NCBI GenBank assembly: GCA_016714085.1
Contig: JADJNW010000022.1
Span: 1-64,000, forward strand
Source of the DNA: Saprospiraceae bacterium
GTDB lineage: Bacteria; Bacteroidota; Bacteroidia; Chitinophagales; Saprospiraceae
DNA: 64,000 bases
Reading direction: 5' to 3'
Shown here: positions 46,194-57,529 of the stretch, in pieces
How positions within the stretch are numbered: position 1 is the stretch's first letter
Layout: each line of letters opens with the position of its first letter
Translations under genes and position numbers: made by a program
The notes under the pieces: generated by a model
What the model was told of the DNA's origin: nothing
Databases searched by the model: none
Seen by the model: the letters and a program-made list of their open reading frames with translations, nothing else

Positions 46194-46437
46194 TTGGTAT
46201 AGAAAACATATAGCTTAGAAAGCTTACGGGTTAAAACCCTTTTCACTTTCAAAAACTTACCAATTATGTAAATCTGTCATTTTTACTTCTATTTATTATA
46301 ATTCTGAAATATCGTATCACCTGACTTTTAAAATGGCGAACAGTGATCTGTTTACTGAAATGCGTTAGGGTCACTTTCTCAGCTCAAAACTGTAATATTT
46401 TTATTAAAATCATTATAAATAACTAAAACCAAACAGA

Positions 46438-47220
46438 ATGGATCATTCACTAAATTTAGCCGCCGAGCTGGTCGGTTTAAACTATCCCGTTCAGGTAAGC
46501 GGCTCATCTAAAACAGTGACTTTCAGCGCAGAAAGTATTTTGACGAATACACAGATCTATGCGCTATGTTATTACAACGACAACGCCACTTATCCTTTTC
46601 AATGGGGCTTTTTAAGATCAGACCAGACCTCCTTCTCTGTTACATTTCAGAAAAGCGGCTATGTCCGGTTGTTCGGTATGTTATTGCCGAGTGTGTACGC
46701 CACCCAAGTCAATAGTGCTGGTACGCCTTTTAATGTGATTGATATTGGTGTAGGCGACGGCACAGGCACTGATTTTGATGGTGTGATGGGCGCCCGCATT
46801 ACGTTATCGTTTACTCCGCCTGCCAACTCGAATGTCGTACCTTACCGGGGTACTCCTGCAAATATATTCATGGTGACAGACTACTTGCATCAACAGGGCT
46901 ATTTACTTGATATTCACGACTCCGCTTTCGGCAATAACGCCAACCAGTATCAGACAATTGCGATACAGGTAGATGGCGACGTCCACAACAGTGCCATGAT
47001 TGAGCAGATGGTTTGGATTCATCTTTTTGATAACAGTGGCAACCTGCTCGGCGTCGTAGATACCCTGAACAATACGATCGTCAATAATATTTGTAGTATC
47101 AACCTCGCCAATGGCTTCCAGATGATGGCATTGATACAAGGTAGTGGCAGTGGTAATACGTTTAATTTCTCTATTGGTGACCCGAAGAATGATGCTACAG
47201 TAAAAGTGGAAGAAGCTTGA
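46438..47220 (+). CDS. Beta-rich cytosolic protein with tail GDPKNDATVKVEEA
   Basis: The 260-residue protein has no signal peptide, no membrane helix and only two Cys. It looks like two beta domains (about residues 1-125 and 135-245; for example KTVTFSAESILTNTQIYALC, ARITLSFTPPANSNV, QMVWIHLFDNSGNLLGVVDT). No family is recognised. Its last 14 residues, GDPKNDATVKVEEA, recur in the protein encoded at 47488-48267, of almost the same length (259). The bodies are only distantly alike (LLGVVDTLNN against LLGIIYLDDT). It has its own promoter and a strong terminator (47262-47289). Confidence 0.6.
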   Translation: MDHSLNLAAELVGLNYPVQVSGSSKTVTFSAESILTNTQIYALCYYNDNATYPFQWGFLRSDQTSFSVTFQKSGYVRLFGMLLPSVYATQVNSAGTPFNVIDIGVGDGTGTDFDGVMGARITLSFTPPANSNVVPYRGTPANIFMVTDYLHQQGYLLDIHDSAFGNNANQYQTIAIQVDGDVHNSAMIEQMVWIHLFDNSGNLLGVVDTLNNTIVNNICSINLANGFQMMALIQGSGSGNTFNFSIGDPKNDATVKVEEA

Positions 47221-47261
47221 GTCTATCAAGAGAAAGAATAGACTCTGTAATATTAATCAAG

Positions 47262-47289
47262 CAAAAGCGGCAATTAATTGCCGCTTTTG
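47262..47289 (+). terminator. Palindromic terminator
   Basis: A perfect 28-nt palindrome (14-bp arms, CAAAAGCGGCAATT and its complement) lies 41 nt after the stop of the first tail-sharing gene. The 3' arm ends in TTTTG. It separates this gene from the 47488/48291 operon. Confidence 0.8.
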
Positions 47290-47487
47290 TTACAGTTTAT
47301 CTTTGTAAATATGATAATATTTACTTTTAATTATTCTTTTTTAGCAAAAAATGTTACATTGAATAAATTTCTATTCTTTATTCAAAATAGCTTTGATCAG
47401 TGTATTAAGTTTTAAGAATTAATTATTATAAGAGTTTAATAATCTCTGCCTAAGCAAAATATTTTTAACCTTGTAAAATTTAATAAA

Positions 47488-48267
47488 ATGACAAACCTAC
47501 CGACCAACACACCGATCCCCATTGCAGAGGATTCACAACTCATTATCAATCACGTACCTAAATATAAAAAAGGTTCGAATACGCAATTCATAGTGGATGG
47601 TATTGGTGTGCAACCCAATATTTTAGTTTATTCTTACAACACTACGAATCGAGGGACCAATACATTAGTGGCAAGTAGCGCCCAGATCACGAGTCAAACT
47701 ACTAATGGAATATTGAGCGTGAAGAGAACACCGGTGATGATGGCTGCTGCATTGCAATATGTTAATCAAGGAAATAACACTTTTATAATCGGCCCGGGTA
47801 CGGCTGATACGCCTGCTGGATACGCGGCAAGTTTGAATATTCAGTTTTCCGCGAGTTCCCGCTCCGGCTATTCAGTTATTCAATCTTATCCTGCTAATCA
47901 AATTACCGATTTATTACTAGATCCAACGAATATTTTACCGACACAATATTACATTGATGTAAAGGCATTATCAGGAGGATTAGAATATATGCAAATTACC
48001 AGTACAGATGTTCAAAGAGATGTACGAATACATATTTTGGCAAGCAGCCCATCGGTAAATGGTGGGAATCCATATTTACTTGGTATAATATATTTAGATG
48101 ACACAACTGGAGTTGTCCAAAATCAAAATATTGAAACAAACTTAGGCGACTCCAGCGCAAATGTCTGGCTGCTCCCATTGGTTGCTTATGATCCACCTAC
48201 CAATATTGGTTCTTTTGATATTGGTGACCCAAAAAATGATGCCATTGTAAAAGTGGAAGAAGCATAA
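47488..48267 (+). CDS. Beta-rich cytosolic protein with tail GDPKNDAIVKVEEA, next to the CHAT gene
   Basis: The 259-residue protein has no signal peptide, membrane segment or Cys. Two beta-type regions are visible (about residues 15-120: NTQFIVDGIGVQPNILVYSY; and 140-245: QYYIDVKALSGGLEYMQITS). It shares its last 14 residues with the gene at 46438, with one exception (I for T). The nucleotide differences in that tail are nearly all silent. The stop lies 23 nt before the TPR-CHAT start, so the two are one operon. It may be a substrate, inhibitor or structural partner of that protease; function unknown. Confidence 0.6.
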   Translation: MTNLPTNTPIPIAEDSQLIINHVPKYKKGSNTQFIVDGIGVQPNILVYSYNTTNRGTNTLVASSAQITSQTTNGILSVKRTPVMMAAALQYVNQGNNTFIIGPGTADTPAGYAASLNIQFSASSRSGYSVIQSYPANQITDLLLDPTNILPTQYYIDVKALSGGLEYMQITSTDVQRDVRIHILASSPSVNGGNPYLLGIIYLDDTTGVVQNQNIETNLGDSSANVWLLPLVAYDPPTNIGSFDIGDPKNDAIVKVEEA

Positions 48268-48290
48268 TTACATTATTAAAAATAATTAAA

Positions 48291-51200
48291 ATGTTGAAAC
48301 ATTCGCTATCGGGTTTCTTGATATCTTTATTACTGCTATCGTGTATATCAATAGCAGCTCAAAATAATATCCCAGATACCAGTGCAGATGTACTTGTTAC
48401 AAGGGCGTTGGCTTGTCTGAAAGAAGAGAAGGTCGATAGCACAACTATTTATTTAGAAAAAGCGAGGCAAATTTATCTTGAGTATAAAGATTTTGGAAAT
48501 TATATTTCTAATTTTATAGAAGTTGCTAAAACGCTTTATTCTTCAAACTATCACGAGAAAGGTATAAATATATTACATCAGGCGGATAAAGACGTAGCAA
48601 GCACTATGGATGCTTATGAAGGGCAAGTAGAAGTAGTATATCAAATTGCCAGGGGTTATTATTTTATCAAAAATTATGACACTTGTATAGACCTCATTTA
48701 TAGCAATTTATCAAAAATAGATAGTAATTCTCTTGCATTTGCGGATCATAATAATTTGCTTGGCGTTTCTTATAGAGGTAAGGGTATGATTATTGAAGCT
48801 TTAAGCGCTTATCAAAAAACAGCCACTGTTAGAAAACAAATACTGGGAGTGAGGCATACGCAAGTGGCAAGTGTATTGAATAATATGGGTGTTGCTTACG
48901 AATACCTAAAACTTTATAATAAAGCATTAGAATGTTATAATCAAGCTTTTAATATCCGAGCAGAAATATTAAAAAAAGATGACCCGACGCTGGCGAATGT
49001 GCTTTTAAACATGGGTGGCTTGTTTGATATTAAAGGTGAATATAATAGTGCTGTCCAATATTACGAACGCGCTTTAGCTATTTTTCGGGCAAATCCGGAC
49101 GACTTTGAAGTTCGTATCGCTGATATTTTCAATAATCTCGCTGTTACTTATAAAAATAAAGGCGCATATCAAGAATCGACCTCTTATTACCAACAAGCCA
49201 TTCAAAAATATCAATCTTTACCAGATGATTATTCAGTAGAAATAGGTAATGTTTATATCAATTGGTCGAATCTTGCGGAATTACAAAAAAATCATATTAA
49301 AGAAATAGAATTGAATCAAAAAGCCATTGAATTATACGCTCAAACATTAGAACCAAATCATCCGAGCTTAATAATGGCGCATAATAACTTAGGTATTGCC
49401 TACGCGAATAGTGGCGATTATGAAGGTGCTTTAGCTGAATTAAAAGGACTTGTATCACTTATTGAAAATAACGAAGAACAACGTGAACGGTTTGCTAATG
49501 TAAATAATGATATTGCCGATGTTTATTACAAACTAAATAAATACGGAGAAGCAAAATTATATAATTTAAAAGCGTTAAATATTCAACAGGCGTTATTTAA
49601 TAACAAAAGTTATAAACTCGCTTACACGTATAATAATTTGGCGCAAATCGCTGAAAAAGAGGGCAATCGAAACGAAGCTTTACAATACTTACAACAGGCT
49701 TTAGCCGCTAATCATAACGATTTCGAGGTGGAATATGAAAATGCAGCACCCTCGCCCTCAGGTTTTTTATAAATATGATTATTTCGTTGAATCATTAATG
49801 CATAAAGCGCAACTGATGCGTATGGGTGGCGATCAAACTGCTTTATTACGCGCCAAATTATTATATGAAGTAGCCGACTCTGCCTTGACATTGGTGCGTA
49901 ATGAATTATTATCTTCCGAAGATAAAATTCGACTTTCGGAAAAATTTTATAAACTATCGCAAGCGGCGATTGAAAATTGCATTCACCTGGCAGAAGTCTC
50001 TGGTTCTCAGCAGTATCTGGAAGAAGCGTTTGCATTTTCTGAAAAGAGTAAGAGTAATGTATTGGCGCAATCACTCGCAGCGAACCAGGCGAAGCAGTTT
50101 GCAGGCATTCCCGATTCCTTGATTGCATTGGAAGATCAATTGAAGTCAGACATTAATTTTTTTAATCTAAAATTAGCAGAGCAACCCGATAGTATAGAAA
50201 AAATATTATATCAAAATGAGTTATTTACTGCTCAACAGGCTTATCGGAATTTAATTACTCAATTAGAAAATAAATATCCATTTTATTATCAATTAAAATA
50301 TGATCAAACCGTGCCCCGTGTGCGTGCTATTCAATTCGCTTTGCCCGAAAACACTGCTTTAGTCAGTTATTTTACAGGCGATTCAGTGCTTTATAGTTTT
50401 GTAATAAGTAAAAAAGATTTTGCAGTCTATCGCTCGGCAATTGGTAATAATTTTTATGAAGATCAGGTCGGTTTTCGCAAAAGTATTACAAATAAATTGG
50501 ATGATGATTATATCATGTTGGCGAATAATTTATATCAAAAATTATTTCCTTTTAATATAGATAAAAATATTCAATCGTTAATCATTATTCCTGACGGCAC
50601 TTTGAGTAAATTACCATTTGAAGCGTTGCTTTCCAAAAAAGTAAATCCGAGAAATGAAATTAATTTTAGCCAATTGCCCTATTTAGTTAATAATTATGAA
50701 ATGAGTTATGCGCTATCAGCGAGATTATATTATCAGGAACAATCTGTAACTACTACACAGCAACAAAGTGAAGGTTTATTAGCTTATGCACCTGTTTTCG
50801 GTGAATTACAATCAACGGAATCCTTTATAAATGATATACGTAATCCTCTAGATAATCAGGGAATTAATCGCAATATTACATTTGATGGAAAATTTATTAC
50901 ACCGCTTCCGGCTACAGCCAATGAAATTCAGGCGATTGCAGCTGTTTTTAAACAAAAAGGACAAAAAGCAACCACTTTACTTTATCAAAATGCGAATGAA
51001 AAACGCCTCAAACAGCTTGATATCAGTCAAAGCCGTTATCTCCACATTGCTACGCACGGTTTTATTAATGAAGAACAACCTGATTTATCGGGCTTATTAT
51101 TTTTTCCTGATACTACAGCAGCGGAAGATCATATTTTATATTCCGGTGAAGTGTATAATTTGAATCTAAACGCCCGATTGGTGGTGCTTTCCGCTTGTGA

Positions 51201-51471
51201 AACAGGACTTGGTAAAGTTACGAGTGGTGAAGGTTTATTAGGTTTATCGCGCGCATTTTTCTACGCTGGCGCAGAAAATCTGGTCGTATCACTTTGGAAC
51301 GTACAAGATCAAGCGACTTCGGATTTAATGGTTGCATTTTATCAAGAACATTTAAATAATGATAGTAATAATTTTGGCAATCCATTACAACAAGCTAAAT
51401 TAAATATGATCCGCACAGATCGTTTCAGCCATCCTTATTATTGGTCAGCTTTTGTATTAATTGGGCAATAA
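48291..51471 (+). CDS. Exported TPR-CHAT protease (one frameshift)
   Basis: The product has about 1059 residues when joined. It has a signal peptide or lipobox (LKHSLSGFLISLLLLSC), then eight or more TPRs (about residues 60-480: VLNNMGVAYEYLKLYNKALE, NALL-type pairs, KYGEAKLYNLKALNIQQALF), a helical bridge, and a C-terminal CHAT domain (about 820-1059). The catalytic dyad is intact: His in LHIATHG (51055-51057) and Cys in LSACETG (51196-51198). The frame breaks near 49735-49742 at GAATATGAAAATG, where one extra or two missing bases join ...FEVE to MKMQHPRPQVFYKY. CHAT is a caspase-like cysteine protease. TPRs usually bind partners, and the tail-sharing protein just upstream is the obvious one to test. 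Export raises the question of how they would meet. Confidence 0.88.
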
Positions 51472-51538
51472 ATTTTATATCATCTTTAACTAAATAATTA
51501 ATTTCTTCTTCGTAACTTCCGCATAAATTTCCCTGTTT

Positions 51539-53560
51539 ATGCTGCTGTTATTCGATTGGTCGCTCCCTGTCAAAGAGCCTGTGTTGCTGTTTACCATCAT
51601 TTTGCTGGTGATGCTGGTTGCCCCGGCTATCATGCAGCGACTGCGTGTGCCGGGCATCGTGGGTCTGATTTTAGCAGGAGCTTTGCTCGGGCCTTATGGA
51701 TTAAATGTATTGGCTCGAAGTGAAGAAGTCGTATTATTAGGTACGATTGGTTTATTATATATCATGTTTTGGGCAGGTCTTGAGATCGATATGATATCTT
51801 TTCGTAAAAACAGGCATAAAAGTCTGACTTTTGGATTGCTTACATTCGCTATTCCTTTAATTTTCGGCATTTTATCATCACATTACATTTTGGGTTATGA
51901 TTGGCTACCCTCGGTGTTGCTGGCGAGTATGTTTTCTACGCATACTTTAATTTCATATCCGATTGCTAATCGCTTGCGCGTCACTAAAAATGAGGCGATT
52001 ACGGTTACCGTTGGTGGCACCATCATCACCGATGTACTGGCATTGCTGGTGCTGGCAATCGTCTCTAATATTGCAACTGGCGACATGAATCTGATGTTTT
52101 GGATTCGATTGGGTGTCAGTTTAACTATTTTTATTGCAATCGTATTTGGTTTAATCCCATTATTGGCACGGTGGTTTTTTCGAGTGGTAGAAACGGAGCT
52201 CACTTTCCAATACATATTTGTATTAGCGATGGTTTTTCTATCTGCTTTTTTGGCAGAACTAGCTGGAATAGAGCCAATTATCGGTGCATTTTTTGCAGGA
52301 TTGGCGCTCAATCGGCTTGTGCCGCACGCTTCGCCATTGATGGGCCGCATCGAATTTGTTGGCAATGCTATTTTTATTCCGATTTTCCTCATCAGTGTTG
52401 GAATGTTGATTAATTTGAATGTATTTTTCCAAGGAAAAGAGGCAATTATGGTTACAATTGTGCTGACTACTGTTGCCTTGCTGACCAAATGGATAGCCGC
52501 GTGGTTGACCCAAAAAAGTTTTCGTTTTTCAAAAGTACAGCGGCAATTAATTTTTGGATTGAGCAGTTCTCATGCAGCGGCTACGATTGCCATTATTTTA
52601 ATTGGCTATAATCTGAATATTTTGGATGTTCAAGTTCTGAATGGCACGGTAGTATTGATTTTGATTACTTGCCTTTGGAGTTCTTTTACAACCGATGTTG
52701 CAGCCCGAAAGCTTGTGCTGGAAGAGAATGAAGCCGATACGAATTTATCCAAACAGGAACAACGCATTTTAGTACCTTATTCTAATCCTAATACGTTGAC
52801 TTATTTGATTGATCTGGCATTACTGCTCAAAGCGCCGAACTCTGTAGAACCGATTTACCCACTTTCTATTATTCTTGATGGCGACGCTTCCCGAGAACAA
52901 GTGTTGACAAATCGCCGATTATTACAACCCGCGCTCGAACACGCCTCCAAAGAAAGTGTAAAATTACAACCCGTTCATCGCGTTGACATTAATCCCGTGG
53001 GTGGCATCTTGCGTACCGCTAAAGAATTGTTGGTTACTGATATTGTTGTTGGCTGGAATGGCCGCCCTTCTACGGCTGAACGTTTCTTCGGAACGATTCT
53101 CGATAATTTACTCGAGCAAAGCCAGGAAATGATTTTTGTGAGTAAAATGATACGAGAACCCTTGAAACATCAACGTTTGCTGGTGTTTACCTTACCTAAT
53201 TGTCAATACGAAGCCGGTTTTTTGGAATGGATTCAACGCTTGGCTTATATGGCTTTGCATTTAAATATTCCAGTTGAAATTTATGCCGTATCAGAATCGG
53301 TAACTTATTTGCAGGAAGCTTGTCGCAAAGAAAAAGGATTAGCCAGTGTAAAGATTAAAACCTGGATGGATTGGGAGGAGGTCACGAATATTCATCGACA
53401 ATTAAATAATAATGATTTGCTATTATTTATCAATGCTCGTGCTGGTTGTATTTCTTTTGATAATGTCCTGGACAAGCTACCAACTTATCTCGAAAGCACT
53501 TTGCAAAATCATAGTTTTGTATTACTTTTCCCGAATGTAGAATATCCAGTAAATAACTAA
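51539..53560 (+). CDS. CPA2-type cation:proton antiporter with USP-like C-terminus
   Basis: The 673-residue protein has 12 or so helices over residues 15-390 (VMLVAPAIMQRLRVPGIVGL, LAGALLGPYGLNVLA, ELAGIEPIIGAFFAGLALNR), fitting the Na/H-exchanger fold of KefB/GerN type. Residues 400-670 form a soluble part with two universal-stress-like folds (ILVPYSNPNTLTYLIDLALL, LLVFTLPNCQYEAGFLEWI). It exchanges Na or K for protons at the inner membrane and may sense ligands through the USP part. It lies 67 nt after the CHAT gene and 7 nt before the GH16 gene. Confidence 0.88.
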   Translation: MLLLFDWSLPVKEPVLLFTIILLVMLVAPAIMQRLRVPGIVGLILAGALLGPYGLNVLARSEEVVLLGTIGLLYIMFWAGLEIDMISFRKNRHKSLTFGLLTFAIPLIFGILSSHYILGYDWLPSVLLASMFSTHTLISYPIANRLRVTKNEAITVTVGGTIITDVLALLVLAIVSNIATGDMNLMFWIRLGVSLTIFIAIVFGLIPLLARWFFRVVETELTFQYIFVLAMVFLSAFLAELAGIEPIIGAFFAGLALNRLVPHASPLMGRIEFVGNAIFIPIFLISVGMLINLNVFFQGKEAIMVTIVLTTVALLTKWIAAWLTQKSFRFSKVQRQLIFGLSSSHAAATIAIILIGYNLNILDVQVLNGTVVLILITCLWSSFTTDVAARKLVLEENEADTNLSKQEQRILVPYSNPNTLTYLIDLALLLKAPNSVEPIYPLSIILDGDASREQVLTNRRLLQPALEHASKESVKLQPVHRVDINPVGGILRTAKELLVTDIVVGWNGRPSTAERFFGTILDNLLEQSQEMIFVSKMIREPLKHQRLLVFTLPNCQYEAGFLEWIQRLAYMALHLNIPVEIYAVSESVTYLQEACRKEKGLASVKIKTWMDWEEVTNIHRQLNNNDLLLFINARAGCISFDNVLDKLPTYLESTLQNHSFVLLFPNVEYPVNN

Positions 53561-53567
53561 ATACAAT

Positions 53568-54404
53568 ATGATGCGATTTATTATAATTATAATAATTTTA
53601 TCAGGATTTATTTCCTGCGATGTTGCCAGCCAACCCCAGGAGAGTCAACCATCTCCATTTACTTTAGATAATTACAATTTGGTCTGGGATGAAAATTTTA
53701 ATAATAATGCGCTTGACTTAAAAAGTTGGGAATACCAACTCGGCGACGGTTGCCCGGACCTCTGCGGCTGGGGCAATAATGAAGGACAATGGTACACCGA
53801 TGATATTAAAAATGTATCTGTTAAAGATGGATTCCTGCATATCAAAGCATTGAAAGAATCAAAAAATAATAAGGAATATACTTCAGCTCGTCTGCGTACC
53901 AAAGGCAAGCGCGATTTTAAATTTGGAAGGATAGATATACGTGCCAAACTGCCCAAAGGACAAGGGGTTTGGCCGGCTATTTGGTTGTTACCGACCGATG
54001 AAGTTTTTGGTGGTTGGCCCAAAAGTGGTGAGATCGATTTGGTAGAACTCGTTGGGCATGAGCCAAATGTACTCTGGGGTACCGTGCATTACGGCCCGGC
54101 TTGGCCGAATAATAAATTAGATAATAATCGATATTATTTGCCGAAAGGCGATTTTTCTGATGATTTTCACGTTTTTTCACTTCTCTGGCAGGAAAATGAA
54201 ATGATCTGGTTGCTTGATAATCAGCAGATTTACCAGCGTATTATTCCTAATATGTTACAGCCTGAAAACTACCCTTTTAATGAGCGTTTTCATTTGATTT
54301 TAAACGTAGCAGTCGGCGGCAATTGGCCGGGTTATCCTGACACAACTACTGTTTTTCCGCAGGAAATGGTCGTAGATTATGTAAAAGTGTATCAGAAAAA
54401 GTAA
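53568..54404 (+). CDS. GH16 beta-glucanase lipoprotein
   Basis: The 278-residue product has a lipobox (IIILSGFISC, Cys at about 18). The glycoside hydrolase family 16 catalytic motif is GEIDLVELVG (nucleophile Glu and acid/base Glu of ExDxxE). Other landmarks are WDENFNNNALDLKSWEYQLG, RLRTKGKRDFKFGRIDIRAK, GVWPAIWLLP and FHLILNVAVGGNWPGYPD. These enzymes cut beta-1,3 or mixed-link glucans such as laminarin. Being surface-exposed it may feed on algal or fungal polysaccharide. The start is 7 nt after the antiporter. Confidence 0.92.
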   Translation: MMRFIIIIIILSGFISCDVASQPQESQPSPFTLDNYNLVWDENFNNNALDLKSWEYQLGDGCPDLCGWGNNEGQWYTDDIKNVSVKDGFLHIKALKESKNNKEYTSARLRTKGKRDFKFGRIDIRAKLPKGQGVWPAIWLLPTDEVFGGWPKSGEIDLVELVGHEPNVLWGTVHYGPAWPNNKLDNNRYYLPKGDFSDDFHVFSLLWQENEMIWLLDNQQIYQRIIPNMLQPENYPFNERFHLILNVAVGGNWPGYPDTTTVFPQEMVVDYVKVYQKK

Positions 54405-54449
54405 ATCCAGGATTTTAATTCCGTTCATAATGATCCGCTTCAAATTGCC

Positions 54450-54457
54450 TATTTTTG
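54450..54457 (+). promoter_or_regulatory. Putative -7 promoter box of the SNF2 gene
   Basis: TATTTTTG matches TAnnTTTG and lies 19 nt before the ATG at 54477. No clear -33 element is seen at the expected distance. Confidence 0.4.
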
Positions 54458-54476
54458 CTTTCCAATTTTAAAATTC

Positions 54477-57380
54477 ATGCCCGAAGAGCAGTTTGAAATT
54501 ATTTATAATCTATTCCCTGTCACCGAAGGATTGTTCCTCCCGGAAGCTTACATCGCTAGCCGAGATGCAGAAGGTTTATTGGCGCATATTCAGCAGAAAG
54601 CCTTTCCACAAACGATTGATGGCTACGGCCTGCAACTCACGCCTTTGCGGCAGCAATTATTTAGTCTCATCGAGCAGCTACAACCCAAAGCTTTAGAACA
54701 AAAATTCAGCCCGCCTAAAAAAGCGCCCAAACCCTTGTCAGAATTGCTTTCGCAAGAAGAAATAGAGCGAAGTATTACAATTTTTACACATAGAAAATTA
54801 GACGAATTTTTGACGCGCATAGCGCAATATCAATTGCCGATTTGCTGGAATGTGGAGCGCCGCATCCTGGTGAATGATTTTCTTTTGGAAATGCCCAGTG
54901 AAGCATTGCAACCCAATTTATATTTTGAAAAAACCGACCAGGGTGTGCGTTATCGGCTCTGGCTCTCTGATTCTAAAGGCCCCTGGCATATTCACAAACA
55001 CGCTATCATCCCTGTTACAAATACCCCGGCCTGGGTGCTGGTGGATGACAAACTCTATCGCCTTGCGCACGTGAATGGCAATATGGTCAAGCCTTTCCTG
55101 AGCAAAAAGGAAATTAATATTCCGCAAGCCAGCGTTAAGACTTATTTTCAAAAGTTTATCCTGCGTATGGTCTCCACGCTTGATATTCAAGCGGATGGAT
55201 TTGATATTATTTATCATAAGCGAATGCTGGGCTGCCAGTTAGAACCTGTGCGCGATTGGCTGCGCAACGAATGGGGCATCACCGCAAAAATGTTGTATCC
55301 GGGTGCGGCTTTTCTCTGGCGCGATCTGAAAGAGCAACGCACAACGCTTGAGTTTGCAGAGGGCGACGAAATCAAGATTTCCAAGGTTATCCGTAATTTT
55401 AAGTTGGAGGCTAAGTGGTTGGAAAAGTTGGAAAACTTTGGTCTAATCAGCGATGGCAATGGTTATTTTGAATTATCAGAAAAAACCGAAGATGCTTTTT
55501 ATCTCTTGGAATGGCTATCGCAATATTCTAAAAAATTAGAAGAGGCGGGGTTCACCATTGTAGCGCCACAGTTGGAAGGGCAGAATTTATACTTACAACC
55601 AGCTCATATTCAACTTGATACACAGCAACAAAATGATTGGTTTGATTTGTACGGCGAAGTGAAAGTGGGCGAGTTTAGGATTCCTTTTCTGGCTTTCGCC
55701 AAATATATCCGCGACGAAAATCGCTTATATCCTTTGCCAAATGGTGAATTTTTCCTGATTCCGCAGGAATGGATGACCAAATACAAAGCCTTGGCGCAAT
55801 TTGCAAAAAAAGATGGCGACCATTTACGCTTAGAGAAAAGTCAATATATGTTGCTGTCAGAGATTGGTTTGCAAAAAGAAAATGCAGAAATCGATCAATT
55901 AGATGATTTTCAGGTATCTACATTATTAAAAGCAGATTTGCGGCCTTACCAACTGGACGGTGTAAAATGGCTGGTGCAATTGTACCAAAACGGTCTGGGT
56001 GCTTGCCTTGCAGACGATATGGGTCTTGGAAAAACGCTCCAAACCATCGCCGCCTTGCTGCACGCTAAGGCCCAAAAACCAAAAGAAAATGCTCAGAATA
56101 ATGGGCAGCAATTGGGTTTGTTTCAATCTGCTGACAATGATTTTCTGCAACCTTTAAATGCCTTGATCGTGCTGCCCGCCTCGCTGGTGTTCAATTGGGA
56201 AGCGGAGTTGCAGCGTTTCGCGCCTACGCTCTCGGTGTATCGACATATTGGAAATAAACGTCATAAAGACGCTCGAATCTTGGCTCGTTTTGACGTGTTG
56301 CTGACGACTTATCAAACGGCATTACGAGATGTAGAATTATTGCAAAAGATTGAATTTGAATATATTATATTAGATGAAAGTCAACAAATTAAGAATAAAG
56401 ATAGTAAGGTTTTTAAAGCGACCAATGAACTGAATGCACGACATAAAATTTCGCTGAGCGGTACGCCGATTGAGAATTCACTGGCTGACCTTTGGTCGCA
56501 AATGCAATTTATTAATCCTAATTTACTCGGTAGTTTTCCTTTTTTCCAACGCGAATTTATCACCCCGATTGAAAAACGCAACGACGAAGATAAAAAAGCC
56601 CGCCTGCGCTCGCTCGTAGCGCCTTATATGCTACGCCGCACGAAGGAGGAAGTCGCCAAAGACCTACCGCCGCTCACGGTTTCGCTGCATTACTGCGAGA
56701 TGGAGCCCGAGCAAAAGAAACTCTACGAGAAAGAAAAATCCGCGGCCCGAAATTTATTATTGGATAATTTTCAATCAGATAATCCTCAATTTCAGGTAGT
56801 TGTATTGCAAACGCTCACCAAACTTCGTCAGTTGGTCAACCATCCAAAGCTCATTCAACCCGATTTTGACAAAGAAAGCGGCAAGTTCACAGAAGTGCTG
56901 GAGCAATGGGACGTCATTCGCCGAAGTGGCACAAAGCGTTGATTTTCAGTTCTTTTGTGAAGTACCTTAATTTATTTCGGGCAGACTTTGAATCTAAAAA
57001 TCAAGCATTCTCTTGGCTGGTAGGTGATCTGACGCAAAAACAACGCCAGCCGAAATCGAAAAATTCCAGGAAAATGATGCAGTACAATCTTTTTGATTTC
57101 CATCAAATCCGGCGGCGCAGGCTTGAATCTTACCGCTGCCGATTATGTATTTATCCTTGACCCCTGGTGGAATCCTTTTACCGAGCAACAAGCCATCGCG
57201 CGGGCGCACCGCATCGGGCAGGATAAAAATGTAATAGCGCTGAAATTTATTACAAAAGATAGCATAGAAGAAAAAATATTAAAATTACAAGAGCGCAAGA
57301 CTCAACTCGCAGAAGATATCATCGAAGGCTCCGGCTCGCTGCGCCTTTCAAGGGGAGAATTGGAATTTTTATTAGAGTAA
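54477..57380 (+). CDS. SNF2-family DEAD-like helicase (three frameshifts)
   Basis: Restored length is about 968 residues. It has an N-terminal bacterial SNF2-associated region (about residues 1-470). The SNF2 ATPase holds ADDMGLGKTLQTIAALL (Walker A), LTTYQTAL, LDESQQIKNKDSKVF (DExx box) and SLSGTPIENSLADLWSQMQF. The C-terminal helicase lobe holds IFSSFVKYLNLF, GGAGLNLTAADYVFILDP and AIARAHRIGQDKNVIA. The frame breaks at about 56922 (missing C in GTGGCACAAAG), 57046 (missing G in CAGCCGAAATC) and 57090 (one T missing from the T-run). Every break is a single lost base and the restored text is fully canonical. Bacterial SNF2 enzymes are ATP-driven DNA translocases, some of them in defence systems; no partner is evident here. 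Confidence 0.88.
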
Positions 57381-57529
57381 ACAAAGATAAATCAGAATAC
57401 TTAAATCCTATATTTTCTGCTGACCTGTTCTATTTGTCCGTTTCTGACCTCATCTTGTCCTTCTTTACGCTTTTGCATACTCCATCTTTGCATTGTCAAT
57501 TATGACAAACTAAATAATTTCAAATTAAA

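Noticed and set aside
47573..47600. GGTTCGAAT as a tRNA T-loop
   Set aside because: It lies inside the coding frame of 47488-48267 and no acceptor stem, D-arm or anticodon arm surrounds it.
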